Below, one piece after another: positions 33,797 to 42,748 of a stretch of DNA of 50,002 nt (its first letter is position 1; each line of letters begins with the position of its first letter). Below the pieces are notes generated by a model. It saw only the letters and a program-made list of their open reading frames with translations. It was not told the origin of the DNA and ran no database searches. The translations under genes were made by a program, and so were the position numbers. The stretch is from an uncultured Erysipelotrichaceae bacterium (GTDB lineage Bacteria > Bacillota_I > Bacilli_A > RF39 > UBA660): assembly GCA_902783435.1 (NCBI GenBank), contig CACZQV010000039.1, positions 1-50,002 of the forward strand, given 5' to 3'.

Positions 33797-34942
33797 ATGA
33801 GTAATGAAGTTGATTCAAGAAAAAGACAAATTACAATTATTATTAACGCTTATTATGATGATCCACAATTTTCTTTTTTAAAAGATATTCCTCGTGAAAA
33901 ATTACTTGATAAAGCTTATGAAAAATACTTAAATAATGATTTAAGTATAAGTGATATTAATGATGATGTTGCAAAGAGTGTATTAAAAAAGAAAGAGTAT
34001 TTTGATAAAGAAAATAATCGTTATGATAAGAAATATGTTTCTAAGAACCATGAAGTTATATATTCTAAATTAGAAGAATTTGCGAAATTACTTAATGACG
34101 CTAATATAGATTATCAATTAGCTGGTGCTTTACCTTGTTATATTAAATATGGTGAAGAATCAGATAGATGTCATGATGATATAGATATAAGTATTAATGA
34201 AAAAGATATAGATAAGTTAAGAAAAGTATGTGAAATTATGGGACTTAGCTTTAAAGATAATAGATTTAATACTTCTAGAATATTAAAGAATGGTATTCCT
34301 AGTGGAGAACATGAAATTATTGCGACTAGTAATAATAGTGATTTTCATATTGGGGCTTTTCCTTTTGAAAGATTAGCTGATGGTACTATTATTACTAAAG
34401 GATATTATCATGATTCTAATAATCATTCTTGTTGTAGAGAAGATATTATTAGTAGTCAATTAGCTTCACTAATATTTGGAAAGGAAACAATAGATTTTAG
34501 AGGTATTCCTGTATATATAACTGCTCCTGAATATGTTTATGTATTAAAAGAATATACTAATAGTGATAAAGATAAAAGAGATAGAGAATTTTTAGAAAAA
34601 CATATAGATATGGAAAGAGTTAAGCAAATTAAGGAATTATCTAAAACTGATAAAGTTACTCAAAATAGTTTAGTTACTAATGATCCTACTATAGTTAGTC
34701 AAAAAACTATAGATTTACAAGATACTTTATATACTACTATTGATCTAGAAAAAGATATGAAGAAAGTTACTAGAAAGAAAGAATATAATAAACAAAATAA
34801 AGAAATTACTAGACAATTAAAGAAAATTAATCCTAATACTAAAATGAAAGGTTCAATTAGTATAGTATCTGTTATATTGGCATTACTTGTAGTGTTTGCG
34901 ATATTATTAATAGGATTAATTATATTTACTATGATAAAATAG
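33797..34942 (+). CDS. Membrane-anchored nucleotidyltransferase-like protein
   Basis: This 381-aa protein contains a nucleotidyltransferase-fold core: YQLAGALPCYIKYG in place of the GS/GG motif, then CHDDIDISINEKD with the metal-binding DxD (about residues 131-135), and later YVYVLKEYTNSDKDKRDREF, a segment seen in substrate-type NTases. It ends in one hydrophobic helix (about 355-378), so the catalytic part faces the cytosol from a C-terminal anchor. That topology is unusual for this fold. Substrate unknown. AGGATGTG precedes the ATG. Confidence 0.65.
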   Translation: MSNEVDSRKRQITIIINAYYDDPQFSFLKDIPREKLLDKAYEKYLNNDLSISDINDDVAKSVLKKKEYFDKENNRYDKKYVSKNHEVIYSKLEEFAKLLNDANIDYQLAGALPCYIKYGEESDRCHDDIDISINEKDIDKLRKVCEIMGLSFKDNRFNTSRILKNGIPSGEHEIIATSNNSDFHIGAFPFERLADGTIITKGYYHDSNNHSCCREDIISSQLASLIFGKETIDFRGIPVYITAPEYVYVLKEYTNSDKDKRDREFLEKHIDMERVKQIKELSKTDKVTQNSLVTNDPTIVSQKTIDLQDTLYTTIDLEKDMKKVTRKKEYNKQNKEITRQLKKINPNTKMKGSISIVSVILALLVVFAILLIGLIIFTMIK

Positions 34943-34960
34943 CTTCGGCTATTTTTTATT
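34936..34960 (+). terminator. UUCG-loop terminator
   Basis: AATAGC-TTCG-GCTATT (34938-34953) followed by a T-run; it includes the stop codon. Confidence 0.85.
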
Positions 34961-34989
34961 TTGTGTTATTATAAGTAAGAGGGATTTTT

Positions 34990-35877
34990 ATGGATATTAT
35001 AAAGAATTGTTGTTTATGCCCTAGGAAATGTTTAATAAACAGGTATCTTGAGAAGGGTTATTGTAAAGCTAATAATAAAATTAAACTTGCATATTACAGT
35101 TTACATATGTGGGAAGAACCTGTAATAAGTGGTAATAATGGTAGTGGTACTATATTCTTTTCTCATTGTAATTTACGATGTATTTACTGTCAAAATAAAA
35201 AGATTAGTATAGATGGATATGGTAAATATATATCAAATAAACATCTAGGAGAAATAATGTTGGAATTACAAGATAAGGGTGCTCATAATATTAATTTAGT
35301 TACACCTACTCATTATGTTCCACAAATTGCTTCAGTATTACATAAATTAAAAGATAAGTTGCATATACCAGTTGTATATAATACTAGTAGTTATGAAAAT
35401 GTTGGTACTTTGATGATGATGAAAGGTTTAGTTTCTATTTATTTAGCTGATTTAAAGTACTTTGATGATTCACTTGGAGAAAAGTATTCAGGATGTAGTA
35501 ATTATTTTGAAGTAGCTACTATGGCTATAGATGAGATGTATAGACAAGTTGGAGATATTCTTTTAGATGAAGATGGTATGATGAAAAAAGGTCTTATAGT
35601 TAGAGTTTTAATATTACCAGGATTAATACATGATGCGAAAGAGATTATTAATTATTTATATAAGACATATGGTGATTCTATATATATTAGTATTATGAAT
35701 CAATATACTCCAGTTAATAAATGTAAATATGAAAATTTAAATAGAAAAGTAACTGATGAAGAATATGATGAAGTAATTAATTATGCTTTAACTATTGGAG
35801 TTAAAAATGCTTTTATTCAAGAAGGAGATACTGCAGAAGAGAGTTATATACCAAATTTTGATAAAAGTATTATATAA
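34990..35877 (+). CDS. PflX-like radical SAM protein
   Basis: This 295-aa protein of the PflA-related family COG1313 has N-terminal CCLCPRKCLINR and CKANNKIKLA cysteines, then the radical SAM site SHCNLRCIYCQNKKIS (CxxxCxxC, about residues 60-67). Conserved NLVTPTHYVP and VLILPGLIHDAKEI segments follow. The family uses SAM to generate a 5'-deoxyadenosyl radical; its substrate is not known. No glycyl radical enzyme is nearby. AAGAGGGA precedes the ATG. It follows the UUCG terminator directly. Confidence 0.82.
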   Translation: MDIIKNCCLCPRKCLINRYLEKGYCKANNKIKLAYYSLHMWEEPVISGNNGSGTIFFSHCNLRCIYCQNKKISIDGYGKYISNKHLGEIMLELQDKGAHNINLVTPTHYVPQIASVLHKLKDKLHIPVVYNTSSYENVGTLMMMKGLVSIYLADLKYFDDSLGEKYSGCSNYFEVATMAIDEMYRQVGDILLDEDGMMKKGLIVRVLILPGLIHDAKEIINYLYKTYGDSIYISIMNQYTPVNKCKYENLNRKVTDEEYDEVINYALTIGVKNAFIQEGDTAEESYIPNFDKSII

Positions 35878-35954
35878 TGTGATATTTTAATGAAATTTAG
35901 TGTATTTATTTTACATTTTTGTTTTTTGTGATATTATTATTTTAGGAGGTTATT

Positions 35955-36497
35955 ATGAAGAAGGTAAAATATCTATTTGTATTATTATTAGCTATTTTAG
36001 TATTACCATTAGTAGTATATGCTGAAGGTGAAGAAGTTACTAATAGTGATTCTAAAGAAGTTAATATTTATTTATTTAGAGGAGAAGGATGTCCTCATTG
36101 TCAAGAAGCTGAAGAATGGTTCCAATCTATAGAAGAAGAATATGGAAGTATGTTTAAAGTTGTTGATTATGAAACTTGGTATGATGAAGACAATGCTGAA
36201 TTAATGAAAAAAGTAGCTGACGCTAGAGGTGAAGAAGCAAATGGTGTTCCATATATTATAATTGGTAATAAATCATGGAATGGTTTTGCAGAAAGTTATG
36301 CTAGTGAAATGCTTGAAGAAATTAAATCAGAATATGAAAAAGATGTTAAAGATAGATATGATATTATGAAACTATTACCTAATGGTATTAAGAAAGATGA
36401 AAAGAAAAGTAATGATGTACTTGTATTAATCCTTATCTTAGTAGTTGTTGGTGGAGTATGTTTCGGAGTATATAAAGCTAGAAATAATACAAATTAA
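35955..36497 (+). CDS. Exported membrane-anchored thioredoxin-like protein
   Basis: This 180-aa protein has a signal peptide-like N-terminus (to about residue 24). A thioredoxin-fold domain follows, with active site RGEGCPHCQEAEEW (CPHC, about 49-52) and the cis-Pro region GVPYIIIGNKSW. A C-terminal membrane helix (about 153-172) comes last. CPHC is typical of oxidising or isomerising family members, so it may act on disulphides at the cell surface. AGGAGG precedes the ATG. A terminator follows. Confidence 0.82.
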   Translation: MKKVKYLFVLLLAILVLPLVVYAEGEEVTNSDSKEVNIYLFRGEGCPHCQEAEEWFQSIEEEYGSMFKVVDYETWYDEDNAELMKKVADARGEEANGVPYIIIGNKSWNGFAESYASEMLEEIKSEYEKDVKDRYDIMKLLPNGIKKDEKKSNDVLVLILILVVVGGVCFGVYKARNNTN

Positions 36498-36499
36498 TA

Positions 36500-36526
36500 A
36501 AAAACTAATCATTTGATTAGTTTTTT
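36500..36526. terminator. Bidirectional terminator
   Basis: ACTAATC (36504-36510) and GATTAGT (36515-36521), flanked by A- and T-runs. Confidence 0.8.
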
Positions 36527-37542
36527 TATTTTAGTTTTAGAGTTTGTCCTATACTTATTGTATTATTCGTTAAATTATTTAATTCTTTTAATTTATCTAT
36601 AGATATATTATTATTCTTAGCTATAGACCATAGAGTATCTCCTTTTTCTACTATATAAGTATTATTATCTTGTTTAGGTACTAATAATTCTTGGTTTATT
36701 TGGAGAGTTAAGTTATTTAGATTATTTATATCTATTAATTCGTTTACTGGTATATTAAATTTTCTAGATATTGAATATAAACTATCTCCTTTTTGGACTA
36801 TATATGTGTCATAATTATTATTTTGTTCTTGTAGATATAAGATTTGTCCTATACTTATAATATTATTTGTTAAATTATTTATTTGTTTTATTTTTTCTAC
36901 TGGTATATTAAATTTTCTAGATATTGAGTATAGTGTATCTCCTTTCTCTACTACGTAATAGTCTGATACTTCTTCCTGTTTTGGAATATAAGTATAACCT
37001 AAGTATGTAGCAAGTGCTTCTACTACTCCTTCAACATAATCTTCTAAGTTATTTTTTAATCTATTTGAATCATTTATGTTATCAATAAATCCATATTCTA
37101 TTAATAATGGTTCTTTTGAATTAGTTTCTCTTAATATATAGTAATAATCTTTATTAGGATTTTCTGGTAATCTTCTTTGATAAGTTTTTCTTACTTTTTG
37201 ACCTTTAGCTTTTATGTTATTTAGTATTAATTCTGGCAGTATATTATTATTATTTAGAGAATAAACAATTTCAGCACCTTCTCCAGCTCCAGCATTCATA
37301 TGATTAGATATTAATATAGTATTAGGTTCCATCATATTATTTATTCTTCTTACTCGTTCATCTTTAGGTAGATATTCATCATTATCTCTAGATAGTTTTA
37401 CTGGTATACCTAATTCTTTTAATCTATCATACATATAAAGAGAAGCCCTTAAGTTAAGATCTTTTTCTAGTAAGTTATTACCAACAGCTCCTGAGTCAAT
37501 TCCACCATGACCAGCATCTATTATTATTTTATAATCATTCAT
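36526..37542 (-). CDS. N-acetylmuramoyl-L-alanine amidase with three LysM repeats
   Basis: This 338-aa protein has an Amidase_3 domain (about 1-180). It shows IIIDAGHGGIDSGAVG (zinc His), LEKDLNL (zinc Glu), ILISNHMNAG (zinc His) and LLIEYGFIDN (catalytic Glu). Three LysM repeats follow, each starting YxVxKGD(T/S)LxSI (about 197, 244 and 293). It cleaves the amide bond between MurNAc and the stem peptide; LysM binds glycan. No signal peptide is visible at the N-terminus, which is odd for a wall hydrolase. It may leave by lysis or another route, or the export signal is not recognisable. AGGTGAT precedes the ATG. Confidence 0.9.
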   Translation of the reverse strand: MNDYKIIIDAGHGGIDSGAVGNNLLEKDLNLRASLYMYDRLKELGIPVKLSRDNDEYLPKDERVRRINNMMEPNTILISNHMNAGAGEGAEIVYSLNNNNILPELILNNIKAKGQKVRKTYQRRLPENPNKDYYYILRETNSKEPLLIEYGFIDNINDSNRLKNNLEDYVEGVVEALATYLGYTYIPKQEEVSDYYVVEKGDTLYSISRKFNIPVEKIKQINNLTNNIISIGQILYLQEQNNNYDTYIVQKGDSLYSISRKFNIPVNELIDINNLNNLTLQINQELLVPKQDNNTYIVEKGDTLWSIAKNNNISIDKLKELNNLTNNTISIGQTLKLK

Positions 37543-37587
37543 AAAATCACCTATATTATTTTATGAATTGTTTTTTATATTGTGAAA

Positions 37588-37612
37588 AAAAGAATAGATT
37601 AATCTATTCTTT
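37588..37612 (-). terminator. Intrinsic terminator
   Basis: A 20-bp perfect palindrome AGAATAGATTAATCTATTCT (37591-37610), T-run on the minus-strand side. Confidence 0.75.
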
Positions 37613-37836
37613 TATTGATATTTACCAACTTTTATATACATGTTTGATAATGTACCAACTAAGTAACGTTGTGCTTCGTTTGCATTTGTAATATTAAATG
37701 GTAAGCTTTCTGCATAAGAATATACACTCATACATAAAGACATTACAAGCATAATAAAGAATAGTAGTAAGAACACTCTTGATAAAATTAGTTTCCTTTT
37801 TACTTTATATATTTTCTTTGGTTCTTTAATTTGCAC
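37612..37836 (-). CDS. Small membrane protein (74 aa)
   Basis: One hydrophobic segment (about residues 19-41) after a Lys-rich start, so probably N-in. The C-terminal ~30 residues are outside. No family recognised. The GTG start overlaps the end of htrA by 11 nt; its ribosome binding site (AGGA) is very close, so the start is uncertain. Co-transcription with htrA suggests an accessory role at the membrane. Confidence 0.55.
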   Translation of the reverse strand: MQIKEPKKIYKVKRKLILSRVFLLLFFIMLVMSLCMSVYSYAESLPFNITNANEAQRYLVGTLSNMYIKVGKYQ

Positions 37837-38941
37837 TTCCTAAAGTTACTTTAGTTTTATGTTCATGATTATTTCTTATGTAAGTTATTTCTATTGTATC
37901 TCCTGCTTTATATTGATATAGTTCATAACGTAAATGTGCAATATCTTTTGTTTTCTTATCATTTATTTTAATTACTATATCTCCTTTTTTTAGATCTGAT
38001 TTAGCAGCAGCTGTACCTTCTTTTATATCTACTACTACTACTCCTTCTTTTTGTTTACTATTAATATTTATATTATTTGCAGCTAGTAGTGAAGTATTAG
38101 TTACATCAGCCATAGATATTCCAAGTAATGGCCATTTAATTTTTTTACCATTTTCTAGTGTTTCAACATGACTCATTGCATATTCTATTGGAATAGCAAA
38201 TCCCATACCTTCAATGTTATCATCTACTAATTTCATAGAACAGATACCTATTACTTCGCCATTAACATTTAAAAGTGGTCCTCCACTATTACCTGGATTA
38301 ATTGATGCATCTAATTGAAGTACTCTCATTACCCAATCATTATTACTTGAATTAGATACTTGGATAGAAACCATTCTATCTTTTCCAGATAATACTCCTG
38401 ATGTTACGCTTCCCCTATAATCATACCCTAGAGGTGAACCTACAGTAAATACCGTATCTCCTAATTCCATTTTTTCACTACTACCAATGTTAACTATTTG
38501 ACTAACATATTTTTTATCTATTCTTAAAACAGCTAAATCTAAATATTCGTCTTTTCCTAGTACCTCTGCCTTTATTTCTTCGTCTTTTGTATTTACTACT
38601 TTAACATCATTAGATTTGGATACTACATGTTCATTTGTTAATATATATCCATATCTATTATCTACTTTATAAACAAATCCTGTACCAGTACTTGTTAATT
38701 CTTCATTTTTATATACTTGTATTACATATACTGAATCATATACTTTTTTAACTGCTGGAGCTAGGGAACCTTTTTCATATATTTGAGTTTTATCTTGTGT
38801 AATAATTTTACTAGTTCCACTACCCACAATATTAGATGCTAATGGAGTAAATCTTAATATAACTAAAGTGGTTATTCCTCCAATGATGAATGAAGCTATA
38901 GCTAAAATTATTATTTTTAAATCATCGTTCTTCATCATCAT
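37826..38941 (-). CDS. htrA: HtrA/DegP-type serine protease with PDZ domain
   Basis: This ~371-aa protein has one N-terminal membrane helix (about 10-30). The trypsin-like domain has TNEHVV (catalytic His), DEYLDLAVLRID (Asp) and ASINPGNSGGPLLN (Ser), and a C-terminal PDZ domain has VVVDIKEGTAAAKSDLKKGD and VIKINDKK. It degrades misfolded proteins at the outer face of the membrane. Three consecutive ATGs (38941, 38938, 38935) follow GGAA; the exact one is uncertain. The start lies inside the end of the Abi_2 gene (overlap about 20 nt), and the small membrane protein gene overlaps its end. Confidence 0.92.
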   Translation of the reverse strand: MMMKNDDLKIIILAIASFIIGGITTLVILRFTPLASNIVGSGTSKIITQDKTQIYEKGSLAPAVKKVYDSVYVIQVYKNEELTSTGTGFVYKVDNRYGYILTNEHVVSKSNDVKVVNTKDEEIKAEVLGKDEYLDLAVLRIDKKYVSQIVNIGSSEKMELGDTVFTVGSPLGYDYRGSVTSGVLSGKDRMVSIQVSNSSNNDWVMRVLQLDASINPGNSGGPLLNVNGEVIGICSMKLVDDNIEGMGFAIPIEYAMSHVETLENGKKIKWPLLGISMADVTNTSLLAANNININSKQKEGVVVVDIKEGTAAAKSDLKKGDIVIKINDKKTKDIAHLRYELYQYKAGDTIEITYIRNNHEHKTKVTLGSAN

Positions 38942-39881
38942 CACTTCCACTTTCTATTTTAGCTAAATCTTTCCAATTAATTGGGAATCCCATTTTTTCA
39001 AATACTTTGTCTATTTTAATAGTATTTAGATTATAATTTAATGTTTCTATTATATTATCTAATTCTAATACCATGTTTTTAAACTCATCATATTGAAGTA
39101 ATTGTTTCATAATGATTATAAGTGCAAATAAATCATTTTTTCCTTTAGTAAATTCATCATCTACTTTTTCTATTCTTAATAATTGATGATATACTGTATC
39201 ATCTATAGCTTTTTGAGTTTTATTTTCATATAAAATATCTTCATGTGCACATAGATTTCTATAATTAGCTAATATAGGTAAATATACTATTAATGTTTCA
39301 TAATTTATTCCATATACATTAGCTATTTCTTTTTGATCTTCTACTTTCAATATAGAAAACATTTCACTTACTATTCCAAATGATAATACTTTAACTAATA
39401 TCCATAATGGTATATATCCATAATTAGATACGTAGTGAAGAGTAGCTGAATGTTGTGAACCATTAATTCTAATTTGTCTTTTCATTTTCTTTAATAAATC
39501 ATTTAATTGTGCTTGTTTTTCTGGTAAATTAGTAAAGTTCTTTTCTTTTAAATAATCTCTTTCACGATAACCATATTTTTTAGATAATTGATATGAAAAT
39601 ATGGATTTTAAGTTATTTTCTATTACTAATAAGTATTTAAATAATATATTTCTAAACGATCTATCAAATAGGAATAAACTATATAATTCTTCAAATGTTA
39701 CTCCTTCTTTAAAAGTTTTATCTTTTTCTGATTTTATAAAAAGGTGACGATATCCATTTAAAAAGAAATAGTTTTCTCTTAAAAGAACTCTTTTTGCATA
39801 TCTTTCATCTCTAATAATTAACCCCTTTTGTCTTAGTATTTCTACTTGTTCATCTAAATTTTTAAATTGTTTATCTACCAT
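38922..39881 (-). CDS. Abi_2 (AbiD/AbiF) family HEPN protein
   Basis: This 319-aa protein matches the abortive infection family Abi_2 throughout: LRQKGLIIRDERYAKRVLLR, YFFLNGYRHLF, LFLFDRSFRNILF and the HEPN-type active-site segment NYRNLCAHEDI (R-x4-H). HEPN proteins of this family are thought to be RNases that stop phage growth by harming the host. It is the first gene of a three-gene overlapping unit with htrA and a small membrane protein. AGGTGATACT precedes the ATG. Confidence 0.85.
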   Translation of the reverse strand: MVDKQFKNLDEQVEILRQKGLIIRDERYAKRVLLRENYFFLNGYRHLFIKSEKDKTFKEGVTFEELYSLFLFDRSFRNILFKYLLVIENNLKSIFSYQLSKKYGYRERDYLKEKNFTNLPEKQAQLNDLLKKMKRQIRINGSQHSATLHYVSNYGYIPLWILVKVLSFGIVSEMFSILKVEDQKEIANVYGINYETLIVYLPILANYRNLCAHEDILYENKTQKAIDDTVYHQLLRIEKVDDEFTKGKNDLFALIIIMKQLLQYDEFKNMVLELDNIIETLNYNLNTIKIDKVFEKMGFPINWKDLAKIESGSDDDEER

Positions 39882-39989
39882 AGTATCACCTATTATAAAT
39901 TATATCATAATATTCAATTAAATTGGTGAAAAATATTTGAAATATGTGTTATAATTAATTTAATAATACTTGTTGTTTGGGGGGATTAT

Positions 39990-40958
39990 ATGCCAGCTAC
40001 AATTACTCATGCATTTTTTGCAAAAGATTTATATGATGTTTTACCTGATAAGATAGTTGAAAAATTAGATTTTGAGCGTTTAAAGATGTTTTCTCAAAGT
40101 ACTGATCCACTTCTATTTTATAATTTAGTATCTGTATTACCTGGTAAAGATGTTAGAAAGTTTCAAAAATACTTTCATGATAATAAATCTCAAGAGTTTT
40201 TTGTTAATTTACTTAATTATATACGTAGTGTTAATTTAGATGATAAAGATACTTATTCTTTTGTGGTAGGTTTTATTAGTCATTATGTACTTGATTCTAC
40301 TATTCATCCATATGTAATATATAAAACTGGTATGTTTGATAAAAAAAGACCTAGTACATATAAATATAATAATGTTCATCATTTTATGGAATCTTTTATA
40401 GATATGGATATGGTTAGAAGAAGATTGAGAATTAATCCTTATAGTTATGATTTTACTAAGTATTGTTTTGATATGAGACCTTTTTCTAATGACTTAAATA
40501 AAACTATTAATTATACTTTCTATACTACATTTAAATTTAAAGATATGAGTAAAATATATTATAAGTCATTAAAACAAGCTAAGAATTGTTTTAAGACTTT
40601 TAGAATTGATAAGAATGGAGTAAAGAAAAATATTTATAAATTTATAGATACTATTACTCCTAGAAGTTGTTTTAGATTTGAAGCAATTAGTTATCATCAA
40701 AATTTAGATGATAAGCATAATTTTTTAAATAATGATCATTTATTATGGAGAAATCCTACTAATTATGATTTAACTAGTACTGAATCTTTTATTGATTTAT
40801 ATTTAAAGGCTTTAAAAAACGCTAAAAACTTAATCATAGCTAGTTTTGATTATTTAGAAGGTAAAAATATAAAATTAGAAAAATTATTTGATAATACTAG
40901 TTATATTACTGGTATAGAATGTGGTAAAAAAGAAGAATTAAAATATTTTGAATTTTAA
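39990..40958 (+). CDS. Zinc-dependent phospholipase C-like protein
   Basis: This 322-aa protein has an N-terminal PF00882-type domain: PATITHAFFAKDLYD (His ligand), QSTDPLLFYN (Asp), then KYFHDNKSQEF and VGFISHYVLDSTIHPYV (H...D...H ligands), about residues 1-120. The clostridial alpha-toxin family hydrolyses phospholipids, but this protein has no signal peptide, so a cytosolic phosphodiesterase role is as likely. The C-terminal half is unassigned. GGGGGGATT precedes the ATG. Confidence 0.75.
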   Translation: MPATITHAFFAKDLYDVLPDKIVEKLDFERLKMFSQSTDPLLFYNLVSVLPGKDVRKFQKYFHDNKSQEFFVNLLNYIRSVNLDDKDTYSFVVGFISHYVLDSTIHPYVIYKTGMFDKKRPSTYKYNNVHHFMESFIDMDMVRRRLRINPYSYDFTKYCFDMRPFSNDLNKTINYTFYTTFKFKDMSKIYYKSLKQAKNCFKTFRIDKNGVKKNIYKFIDTITPRSCFRFEAISYHQNLDDKHNFLNNDHLLWRNPTNYDLTSTESFIDLYLKALKNAKNLIIASFDYLEGKNIKLEKLFDNTSYITGIECGKKEELKYFEF

Positions 40959-40970
40959 TTCTTTTTTTGT
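40932..40970 (+). terminator. Intrinsic terminator
   Basis: GAATTAAAAT (40935-40944) and ATTTTAATTC (40952-40961), T-run after; it includes the stop codon. Confidence 0.7.
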
Positions 40971-41012
40971 ATAAATATATTTATTTTAAACATAATATTT
41001 TTAGGTGATATT

Positions 41013-42035
41013 ATGTTTTATCAATATGAAATTAAAAATAATTGTTTATATTTATTTATTACTATGAAATATGAGTTTTCTAAAGAATTGTCTTTTAATG
41101 ATGAAAAAGATTTGAGTAGAAGATGTAAAAATTTTATTCAAAGTAATAATATTAATTTTAATGGTAATAAAGTTTATTTAGTAGTAGATGGTATTATAGT
41201 TAAGAGTTTAGATATTTCTAGTGTTAATAGTTTTATTAATACTAGTAATAAATATAGTTCTGATAATTTTTTAGTTAATATTAAGTTAGATGATGGTTCT
41301 ATATTTGAAATTACTTTGAGGGAATATTTAATTGATATTCTTATGAGTTTTTATACTTATATGCTTGAAAAGGATGTATTAAAATGTATTTGTATTCTAT
41401 ATAATACTTATGCTTATAAATGTATGAGAGATAATAAATATATAGAAGTTAATAATAGTTTTATTAATTATCATCCTAGTAATTATTATAAAGATATATA
41501 TGATAACTATAATGATATTATTAGTAATTATAATTCTATTATAGATGAAATTGATTGTATGTACTTAAGTTATAATAATGATTATATTCTTCCATTTATA
41601 CATTATTCTAATAATGGTAAAACTATTAGTAATAATAGATATCCTTATTTATCTAGTATTAAAAGTTTATGGGATATGACTTCTCCATATTATATAGAAG
41701 TTAATGATTATAAGTATGAAGATATTAACAAGTTATTAGATATATCTATTAATGGTAATTCTAAGATATTTATTAATAAGGAACATATTATATTAGATAA
41801 GAATATTTATACATTGGAAGAATTTAAAAATATTCTTAATTTAAAATCATGTGATATATATATTATTATTTATAATTCACATATTAGTATTATTACTAAG
41901 GGATATGGTAATAGTTTAGGACTTAGTTTATTTGGGGCTAATGAGATAGCTAAGAATGGTTCTAAGTACTATAATATATTAAAGTATTATTTTCCTAAAA
42001 CTAAGTTATTTAAGTATATAAAAGAACTTTCCTAA
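41013..42035 (+). CDS. Divergent SpoIID-like protein
   Basis: This 340-aa protein ends with GYGNSLGLSLFGANEIAKNG, then YYNILKYYFP, which follows the SpoIID C-terminal signature (GYGHGVGMSQYGA..MA..G..Y..IL..YY). SLWDMTSPYYIEVNDYK earlier also fits the family. The His of 'GHG' is Asn here and the Gln of 'SQYGA' is Leu, so the peptidoglycan-cleaving activity of SpoIID may be lost or changed. No signal peptide or membrane anchor is obvious. The first ~200 residues are unassigned and very Asn/Tyr-rich. AGGTGATATT precedes the ATG. Confidence 0.55.
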   Translation: MFYQYEIKNNCLYLFITMKYEFSKELSFNDEKDLSRRCKNFIQSNNINFNGNKVYLVVDGIIVKSLDISSVNSFINTSNKYSSDNFLVNIKLDDGSIFEITLREYLIDILMSFYTYMLEKDVLKCICILYNTYAYKCMRDNKYIEVNNSFINYHPSNYYKDIYDNYNDIISNYNSIIDEIDCMYLSYNNDYILPFIHYSNNGKTISNNRYPYLSSIKSLWDMTSPYYIEVNDYKYEDINKLLDISINGNSKIFINKEHIILDKNIYTLEEFKNILNLKSCDIYIIIYNSHISIITKGYGNSLGLSLFGANEIAKNGSKYYNILKYYFPKTKLFKYIKELS

Positions 42036-42050
42036 GAAAGTTCTATTTTA
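42020..42050. terminator. Terminator between convergent genes
   Basis: AGAACTTTC-CTAA-GAAAGTTCT (42023-42044), followed by ATTTTATTT. It includes the stop codon of the SpoIID-like gene and the end of the type VII locus. Confidence 0.8.
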
Positions 42051-42261
42051 TTTGTTCTTTTAATTCTTTTAATGCATTATCTGCATCTCTATTTATTTCT
42101 ATTGTATTTTCTAGATATTTAGAATATCCTTCTACAGTAGCAGTAAAGTCTGTTAATTCAGGAATATTTTTATCTTCTAATAGTTTATTAATTATTTCTA
42201 CTTGTTTTTTTAATTCTTGTGAAATATTTAATACTTGATCATATGTTAATTTATCAATCAT
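42043..42261 (-). CDS. Small helical protein of the type VII locus (72 aa)
   Basis: A short protein predicted to be two helices, with hydrophobic/charged heptads and a central turn near IPELTDF. Size and position, last in the type VII operon and overlapping the WXG100-like gene by 8 nt, suggest a WXG100/LXG-partner-like secreted protein or chaperone. The WXG motif itself is absent. GGAGG lies 9 nt before the ATG. Confidence 0.6.
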   Translation of the reverse strand: MIDKLTYDQVLNISQELKKQVEIINKLLEDKNIPELTDFTATVEGYSKYLENTIEINRDADNALKELKEQIK

Positions 42262-42472
42262 TTCCTAACGCCTCCAAACTTTCAACTACTTGTTTTGGAG
42301 GATTATTATTACTTTTATTGAATTTATTAGCATTATTTATTACTGCTTCTTTATATTCTTCAATACTATCAATATAATTTTTATTATCCATGCTACTCCA
42401 GCCAGCTTTCATTTTAGATAAATAATCAAATATCTTATTGACTGCAGTAACATATTCATTATATTCTGACAT
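42254..42472 (-). CDS. WXG100-like secreted protein (72 aa)
   Basis: Two helices separated by a turn with KAGWSSMDNKNY (about residues 21-32), where the Trp sits at the hairpin as in WXG100 proteins (W-S-S in place of W-x-G). Usual members are about 100 aa. They leave the cell as dimers through the type VII (Ess) system and carry signals for EssC. It lies directly after the yukD-like gene with AAGGAGG before the ATG, which supports the assignment. Confidence 0.7.
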   Translation of the reverse strand: MSEYNEYVTAVNKIFDYLSKMKAGWSSMDNKNYIDSIEEYKEAVINNANKFNKSNNNPPKQVVESLEALGND

Positions 42473-42482
42473 ATAAACCTCC

Positions 42483-42740
42483 TTATAATAGAATTATTCT
42501 AGAACCATTTTTTAAATCTGTATCTCTTACGTTACTATTAACATCATATATCATACCAGTATCTTTACTATATAAATTAGTATCTTCTTTAGCTTCATAT
42601 GATTTATCTGTTAATTCTAATAAAGATGATTCTATTAGTTTTTTAATAGTACCAATTCTTTTATTAATAGGAATAAATAAATCATATTTTTTTTCTATTA
42701 ATGGAATTTCTAATTCAACTAAAATTTTATTTTTTTCCAT
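42483..42740 (-). CDS. yukD: YukD/EsaB-like ubiquitin-fold protein
   Basis: This 85-aa protein has a beta-grasp pattern: ILVELEIPLIEKKYDLFIPI, then RIGTIKKLIESSLLEL and a C-terminal SRIILL strand. It matches the small ubiquitin-like YukD/EsaB subunit found next to essC in Firmicutes. It is not a tag: no Gly-Gly end. It sits 8 nt after essC and 10 nt before the WXG100-like gene. AGGTGATTAT precedes the ATG. Confidence 0.8.
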   Translation of the reverse strand: MEKNKILVELEIPLIEKKYDLFIPINKRIGTIKKLIESSLLELTDKSYEAKEDTNLYSKDTGMIYDVNSNVRDTDLKNGSRIILL

Positions 42741-42748
42741 ATAATCAC

